A program made the translations under genes and the position numbers. The notes beneath the pieces are model-generated. The model did no database searches, was not told where the DNA came from, and worked only from the letters and a program-made list of their open reading frames with translations. Shown here in pieces: positions 14,911 to 19,236 of a stretch of 19,236 bases of DNA. Origin of the DNA: Actinomycetes bacterium. GTDB taxonomy: Bacteria > Actinomycetota > Actinomycetes > Mycobacteriales > Mycobacteriaceae. The number at the start of each line of letters is the position of its first letter. Positions within the stretch are counted from its first letter, which is position 1. The DNA lies in NCBI GenBank assembly GCA_023417985.1, contig JAEZDV010000293.1:1-19236 (forward strand), read 5' to 3'.

Positions 14911-15164
14911 GACGGGCGTTCGTCGGCCGGTAACCGATGTGATGCGGCCCCTGGAGGGCGCACCGGACGGCGTGACCAGTGTCGAGAGTTGCCTTTCCGG
15001 TGGGCGTGTTGCTGCCCGCATGCCCCTCGCCGGAGCGTACGCTGGGTAAACCCGAATATGGACTACTTGGTGAGCCTGAGAGCGCTCGACGATCGGATGC
15101 GGTGGGGGATCCGCCCGTCGGTCGTTGCAAGGTACAACAGGGCGCGCGAGAGGAAGTCACAACA

Positions 15165-15791
15165 GTGCGAGATCGGCCGCAGGGACAGCATTTCAGCGTT
15201 GGTGCCGGCGACCGCTCGAGTTCGTCACCCACGTCGCACGAGGCCGACGAGATGCAACCCGGGCTGTTCCCCGATGATTCGGTGCCCGACGAACTCGTCG
15301 GCTACCGGGTGCCCATCGCCTGTCAGATCGCGGGAATCAGCTACCGCCAATTGGACTACTGGGCGCGCACGAATCTGGTCGTCCCTTCGATCCGGGGCGC
15401 CGCAGGATCGGGAAGCCAGCGGCTCTATTCGTTCAAGGACATCCTCGTCCTCAAGATCGTCAAACGCCTGCTCGACACCGGCGTCTCCCTGCAGAACATT
15501 CGGGTCGCCGTCGACCATCTGCGCAGCCGCGGTGTCCGCGACCTCGCCAAGATCACGCTGTTCTCCGACGGCACCACCGTCTACGAATGCACCTCGCCCG
15601 AGGAGGTCGTCGATCTTCTCCAGGGCGGGCAGGGAGTCTTCGGGATCGCCGTCAGTGGCGCGATGCGTGAGCTGACCGGAAGCATCGCCGACTTCCCCGC
15701 CGAACGTGCCGACGGCGGTGACGTCGAAGAACGGCCGGAAGACGAACTGGCGTCGCGTCGCCGCAGCCGCATCAACCGGCGAATCGGCTAG
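15165..15791 (+). CDS. resR: MerR-family regulator, ResR/Rv1830-like
   Basis: The product is 208 residues from GTG 15165, preceded by GAGAGGAAG about 8 nt upstream; ATG 15252 (MQPGLF) is an alternative that gives the length typical of the family core. The MerR-like domain (about 46-122) is highly conserved: VPIACQIAGISYRQLDYWAR, NLVVPSIRGAAGSGSQRLYS, ILVLKIVKRLLDTGVSLQNI. The C-terminal part TVYECTSPEEVVDLLQGGQG and VFGIAVSGAMRELTGSIADF matches M. tuberculosis Rv1830, named resR after mutations linked to post-antibiotic recovery. There is no effector-binding cysteine set. The 254-nt gap upstream (14911-15164) shows nothing I can assign beyond a probable leader. Confidence 0.9.
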   Translation: MRDRPQGQHFSVGAGDRSSSSPTSHEADEMQPGLFPDDSVPDELVGYRVPIACQIAGISYRQLDYWARTNLVVPSIRGAAGSGSQRLYSFKDILVLKIVKRLLDTGVSLQNIRVAVDHLRSRGVRDLAKITLFSDGTTVYECTSPEEVVDLLQGGQGVFGIAVSGAMRELTGSIADFPAERADGGDVEERPEDELASRRRSRINRRIG

Positions 15792-15803
15792 ACGAAGATC
15801 ACT

Positions 15804-15835
15804 ACCGGCGGTGGTGCGGCGGCGTCGCCGCCGGT
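15804..15835 (+). terminator. Possible hairpin after the resR-like gene
   Basis: ACCGGCGG (15804-15811) and CCGCCGGT (15828-15835) can pair across 16 nt, 12 nt after the stop. No T-run follows, so it is at best a weak or factor-dependent terminator ahead of the riboswitch promoter. Confidence 0.3.
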
Positions 15836-15849
15836 GCAGCGCCGTGTTC

Positions 15850-15855
15850 TAGACT
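15850..15855 (+). promoter_or_regulatory. -10 candidate for the riboswitch-gcvP transcript
   Basis: TAGACT lies about 25 nt before the first conserved riboswitch base, which is where a -10 element should be. No good -35 hexamer is seen 16-18 nt upstream. Confidence 0.4.
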
Positions 15856-15871
15856 TGGTCTCGCGTCGCCG

Positions 15872-16066
15872 TCGTGCGGGAGAGTTCCGGACCTGATCCG
15901 GGCGCCGAAGGAGCAGCACCTCCCCGTCAATCTCTCAGGCATACAGGACCGTGCGAGCTACGACGTCTCTGGAAAGCGGTGGGAGCACCCACCCGCCCAC
16001 GGGGAAACGCCCATCAGTGGGCTGAATCTCTCAGGCGCTCGCATCGCGAGCTCACGACAGAGGGGG
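15872..16066 (+). ncRNA. Tandem glycine riboswitch upstream of gcvP
   Basis: There are two glycine aptamers in series. The first starts CGGGAGAG (15877-15884), has the GCGCCGAAGGAGCA core (15902-15915) and the hallmark AATCTCTCAGGC at 15929-15940. The second repeats the layout: GTGGGAGCACCC (15980-15990), CACGGGGAAACGCCCA and AATCTCTCAGGC at 16025-16036, closed by CTCTG (15967-15971) with CAGAG (16058-16062). The short linker between them is typical of the cooperative tandem form. Downstream, CCGCGCG-AGCA-CGCGCGG (16077-16094) is a perfect hairpin, and GGGAG before ATG 16128 is the ribosome site, so control may act on translation. Glycine binding would raise gcvP expression, as known for this class. 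Confidence 0.93.
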
Positions 16067-16127
16067 AGGAAACACTCCGCGCGAGCACGCGCGGTGGTGG
16101 GCCTCTCCGATCAGCCTGGGAGCTGCG

Positions 16128-18983
16128 ATGTCAGTAGATGTCACCTCGAACTTCGCCGACCGCCACATCGGTCCCGATCCTGCCGGTATCAACCGCATAC
16201 TCGAGGTGATCGGAGTCGGATCGCTCGACGAACTCGCCGCGAAAGCAGTCCCCGCGACCATCCTCGACGGGCGCGACGGCGCAGTCTCGGATGGGCTCGA
16301 CGTCCTCGACGCCCCCAAGTCCGAGCATGAGGTCCTCGCTGAACTCGTGGCCCTCGCCCGGAAGAACACCGTGGCGACCTCGATGATCGGCCAGGGGTAC
16401 TACGACACCCTCACGCCGCCCGTCCTGCTCCGCAACATCATCGAGAACCCTGCCTGGTACACCGCGTACACGCCCTATCAGCCGGAAATCAGCCAGGGGC
16501 GCCTCGAAGCTCTCCTGAACTTCCAGACGATGGTCGCGGACCTCACTGGTATGGAGGTCGCCAACTCGTCGATGCTCGACGAAGCCACCGCAGCGGCCGA
16601 AGCGATGACGCTCCTGCGCCGCGCGAACCGCAAGTCGAAGAGCCCCCGGATCGCCGTCGACGCCGATCTCTTCCCGCAGACCGCCGCCGTTCTGGCGACC
16701 CGCGCGGAACCTCTCGGCATCGAGATCGTCACCGCGAACCTCGTGGACGACGGTCTCCCCGAGGGCGACTTCTTCGGGGTCATCCTGCAGATTCCCGGGG
16801 CGTCGGGACGCGTGTACGACGCCTCCCCGGTCATCGAAGCCGCGCACGCGAGGGGCGCCCTCGTCGCGGTCGGTGCCGACCTGCTGGCGCTGACCTTGAT
16901 TACTCCGCCCGGAGAGCAGGGCGCAGACGCATGCTTCGGCACCACGCAGCGTTTCGGTGTCCCGATGGGATTCGGTGGCCCGCACGCCGGTTACCTGGCC
17001 GTCGACGCCGCGAACACCCGAACCTTGCCTGGCCGGCTCGTCGGGTTGTCGGTGGACGCGGACGGCGACCCCGCCTACCGGCTCGCGCTGCAGACCCGTG
17101 AACAGCACATCCGCCGGGAGAAGGCGACCAGCAACATCTGCACCGCGCAGGTGCTGCTCGCCGTGCTGGCAGCGATGTACGCGTCGTACCACGGTGCGGA
17201 GGGGCTGACCGCGATCGCGCGTCGCGTCGCCGGTCACGCCGGCCACCTCGCGTCGGGGCTGCGCGCGGGCGGTGTGGAGGTTGTCCACGACACCTTCTTC
17301 GACACCGTCCTCGCCCGGATCCCCGGTCGCGCCGACGAGGTGATCGCCGCAGCGGCTGCCGCCGGGATCAACCTGTTCCGGGTCGACGCCGACCATGTCT
17401 CGGTGTCGTGCGACGAGGCGACAACGCCGGCGCACATCACCACCGTCCTGGGCGCGTTCGATGTTGCCGACGAGCCTGCGGCCGCCGCCGCGGACGCGCT
17501 GGCCTCGGCACCGGTACGCACGAGCGGGTTCCTCGAGCACCAGGCGTTCACCCGGTATCGCACCGAGACCGCGATGATGCGCTACCTGCGCCGGTTGTCC
17601 GACAAGGACCTTGCGCTCGACCGCACGATGATTCCGTTGGGTTCGTGCACGATGAAACTCAACGCCGCTGCCGAGATGGAAGCGATCACCTGGCCGGAGT
17701 TCGCCGGTTTGCATCCGTTCGCGCCGGCCGAGCAAACGGCCGGAATCCGCGAACTCGTCGCGGACCTGGAGCGCTGGCTGGCAGCGGTGACGGGGTACGA
17801 CGCGGTGAGCTTGCAGCCGAATGCGGGCAGCCAGGGAGAGTACGCGGGTCTGCTCGCAATCCGGCGGTACCACCTGGACCGCGGCGACATCCAGCGCGAC
17901 ACCTGCCTGATCCCGTCCAGCGCCCACGGCACCAATGCCGCCTCGGCGGTCATGGCCGGGATGCGGGTCGAGGTCGTGGCGTGCCGGTCCAACGGCGACG
18001 TCGACCTCGACGACTTGCGTGCGAAGATCGCCGATCACGCGGAACGCCTCGCCGCGATCATGATCACGTATCCGTCGACCCACGGGGTGTACGAGGAGGA
18101 CATCGCCGAGATCTGCGGCGCGGTCCACGACGCCGGTGGCCAGGTGTACATCGACGGAGCGAACCTCAATGCGCTGGTGGGCCTGGCCCGGCCCGGCAAG
18201 TTCGGTGGCGACGTCAGCCATCTCAATCTGCACAAGACGTTCTGCATCCCGCACGGCGGTGGTGGCCCGGGTGTGGGGCCGATCGGTGTGCGCGCCCACC
18301 TGGCGCCCTACCTTCCGGGGCACCCGGCAGAACCGGGTCTCGGCGGTGGCGGACCGGTGTCGGCGGCACCCTTCGGATCCGCGTCGATCCTGCCGATCAC
18401 CTGGACGTACATCAAGCTGATGGGCGCCGAGGGTCTGCGTCGGGCGTCTCTGACCGCGATCGCCTCGGCCAACTACATCGCGCGCCGTCTCGACGAGTAC
18501 TTCCCGGTTCTGTTCACCGGTGAGAACGGGATGGTCGCGCACGAGTGCATCCTCGATCTGCGGGGGATCACGAAGGCGACGGGCGTGACGGTCGACGACG
18601 TCGCGAAGCGACTCGCGGATTACGGGTTCCATGCCCCGACGATGAGCTTCCCGGTGGCCGGCACCTTGATGGTCGAGCCCACCGAGAGCGAGGACATCGC
18701 GGAACTCGATGCGTTCATCGACGCCATGATTTCGATCCGGCAGGAGATCGATCGGGTCGGGGCGGGGGAGTGGCCCGCCGACGACAACCCGCTCCGGGGA
18801 GCGCCGCACACCGCGGAATGCCTGGTGGGAGAGTGGAACCACCCGTATTCCCGCGCGACCGCGGTGTTCCCGATGGGGAAGGCCCGCGCGAAGGTGTGGC
18901 CTGCGGTCCGTCGGATCGACGGCGCGCACGGTGACCGGAATCTGGTGTGCTCGTGCCCGCCGTTGGAGGCGTACAGCAGCTGA
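16128..18983 (+). CDS. gcvP: Glycine dehydrogenase (decarboxylating), P protein
   Basis: This is a full-length single-chain P protein of 951 residues, with N-terminal and C-terminal halves each of the PLP-enzyme fold. ATG 16128 follows GGGAG by 5-6 nt; the start SNFADRHIGPDPAGINRIL is canonical. The PLP lysine is K703 in LNLHKTFCIPHGGGGPGVGP. Also seen are MIGQGYYDTLTPPVLLRNII, MPLGSCTMKLN-like (IPLGSCTMKLNAAAEMEAIT), SAHGTNAASAVMAGM and the terminal CSCPPLEAYSS. It decarboxylates glycine and passes aminomethyl to lipoyl-GcvH (gene at 12556). The riboswitch just upstream senses the substrate. The long open frame on the opposite strand is a shadow of this gene. Confidence 0.98.
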   Translation: MSVDVTSNFADRHIGPDPAGINRILEVIGVGSLDELAAKAVPATILDGRDGAVSDGLDVLDAPKSEHEVLAELVALARKNTVATSMIGQGYYDTLTPPVLLRNIIENPAWYTAYTPYQPEISQGRLEALLNFQTMVADLTGMEVANSSMLDEATAAAEAMTLLRRANRKSKSPRIAVDADLFPQTAAVLATRAEPLGIEIVTANLVDDGLPEGDFFGVILQIPGASGRVYDASPVIEAAHARGALVAVGADLLALTLITPPGEQGADACFGTTQRFGVPMGFGGPHAGYLAVDAANTRTLPGRLVGLSVDADGDPAYRLALQTREQHIRREKATSNICTAQVLLAVLAAMYASYHGAEGLTAIARRVAGHAGHLASGLRAGGVEVVHDTFFDTVLARIPGRADEVIAAAAAAGINLFRVDADHVSVSCDEATTPAHITTVLGAFDVADEPAAAAADALASAPVRTSGFLEHQAFTRYRTETAMMRYLRRLSDKDLALDRTMIPLGSCTMKLNAAAEMEAITWPEFAGLHPFAPAEQTAGIRELVADLERWLAAVTGYDAVSLQPNAGSQGEYAGLLAIRRYHLDRGDIQRDTCLIPSSAHGTNAASAVMAGMRVEVVACRSNGDVDLDDLRAKIADHAERLAAIMITYPSTHGVYEEDIAEICGAVHDAGGQVYIDGANLNALVGLARPGKFGGDVSHLNLHKTFCIPHGGGGPGVGPIGVRAHLAPYLPGHPAEPGLGGGGPVSAAPFGSASILPITWTYIKLMGAEGLRRASLTAIASANYIARRLDEYFPVLFTGENGMVAHECILDLRGITKATGVTVDDVAKRLADYGFHAPTMSFPVAGTLMVEPTESEDIAELDAFIDAMISIRQEIDRVGAGEWPADDNPLRGAPHTAECLVGEWNHPYSRATAVFPMGKARAKVWPAVRRIDGAHGDRNLVCSCPPLEAYSS

Positions 18984-18989
18984 GCAGTC

Positions 18990-19027
18990 GGGGGGGGGGG
19001 GGGGGGGGGGCCCCCCCCCCCCCCCCC
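18990..19027. repeat. G21C17 homopolymer junction, probable assembly artefact
   Basis: Twenty-one G are followed directly by seventeen C, seven bases after the gcvP stop. A perfect self-complementary homopolymer pair of this length is very unlikely in a genome. It is what would result if reads ending in false G-runs were overlapped from both directions. The sequences left and right of it may not be neighbours in the genome. Confidence 0.75.
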
Positions 19028-19036
19028 ACCCCGGCC

Positions 19037-19162
19037 TCACTCGTCGCTGATGCCGAGCGGGAAATAGCCGGTGCCCTCCTCCGGATCGCCGATCACGGCA
19101 CCCTCGGTGACGGTGCTGGCGGTGCCCAGGTCGATCAGCTCGAGGTCGAGATCATGGTGCAT
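19037..19162 (-). CDS. Candidate lasso peptide precursor (RiPP)
   Basis: This is a 41-residue gene, ATG 19162, with AAGGAG ending 8 nt upstream, a strong ribosome site. The product reads MHHDLDLELIDLGTASTVTE followed by G21 and a 21-residue end beginning GAVIGDPEE. The leader pattern LxxLGxAxxxTx|G is that of lasso precursors: Thr19 at -2 and Gly21 as core residue 1. Glu28 and Glu29 are core positions 8 and 9, either of which could close an 8- or 9-residue macrolactam, and Tyr13/Phe14 of the core could act as plugs in the tail. There is no cysteine, which argues against lanthipeptides, thiopeptides and sactipeptides; a graspetide is a less likely alternative. The leader lacks the YxxP motif common in actinobacterial lasso leaders. 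The cyclase, peptidase and recognition protein would have to lie beyond 19236. Confidence 0.55.
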   Translation of the reverse strand: MHHDLDLELIDLGTASTVTEGAVIGDPEEGTGYFPLGISDE

Positions 19163-19236
19163 GTCGTCGTCTCCTTGCCGCTTCGTGCAGCAGGTGGAGA
19201 CTAGGTGCAGAGGGCGGATGCCCGAAGCCTATACGC

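Noticed and set aside
16131..19040. 969-codon open frame on the minus strand
   Set aside because: It is antisense to gcvP, in a high-GC gene where the opposite frame rarely has stops; its product is Arg/His/Gly-rich without any recognisable domain.
1..19236. CRISPR array or insertion sequence
   Set aside because: I saw no regularly spaced repeats, no transposase and no terminal inverted repeats with target duplications.

Overview
The window is high-GC actinobacterial DNA. It most likely comes from Rhodococcus or a close relative in Mycobacteriales. The clearest evidence is the run pgsA2-like, DUF881, small basic protein, DUF881, gcvH, garA, MerR (ftsR-like), bifunctional nuclease, MerR (resR-like), glycine riboswitch, gcvP, which matches the order of the Mycobacterium tuberculosis block Rv1822 to Rv1832. 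Genus-level placement is inference; no search was run.

Region 1 (1-4.7 kb) is accessory and decayed. It opens with the 3' half of a tRNA-Pro(GGG) and its terminator. Next come remnants of two separate nucleotidyltransferase-type toxin-antitoxin modules. One is a small partner gene overlapping a truncated DUF6036-type toxin. The other is an intact AbiEi-like antitoxin followed by a frameshifted AbiEii-like toxin. A frameshifted ATP-dependent DNA ligase, a small hypothetical gene and an inverted-repeat-bearing intergenic stretch follow. In both modules the putative antitoxin looks intact and the toxin looks broken.

Region 2 (4.7-9.8 kb) holds ordinary single genes: a short DUF4192 protein, an AraC-type regulator divergent from an NAD(P)-binding oxidoreductase, a VOC/PhnB-like protein convergent with a MmcQ/YjbR protein, an APH-like phosphotransferase with a palindrome in its promoter region, and a CoA-pyrophosphatase-like Nudix hydrolase.

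Region 3 (9.8-19 kb) is the conserved core block. A tightly overlapping operon encodes a CDP-alcohol phosphatidyltransferase and three envelope proteins. It is followed by glycine cleavage protein H, the kinase-controlled FHA protein GarA (with a perfect hairpin in its leader), two MerR regulators and a bifunctional nuclease. A tandem glycine riboswitch then precedes gcvP, so glycine decarboxylase is probably switched on by its own substrate.

Region 4 (18,990-19,236) begins with a G21C17 tract that looks like an assembly artefact. Beyond it, on the minus strand, is a 41-codon gene with a strong ribosome binding site whose product has the hallmarks of a lasso peptide precursor: an LxLIDLGTAS leader, Thr at -2, Gly at +1, and Glu at core positions 8 and 9. 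It is the most novel item here. Its processing genes are not in the window, and its linkage to gcvP depends on whether the homopolymer junction is real.
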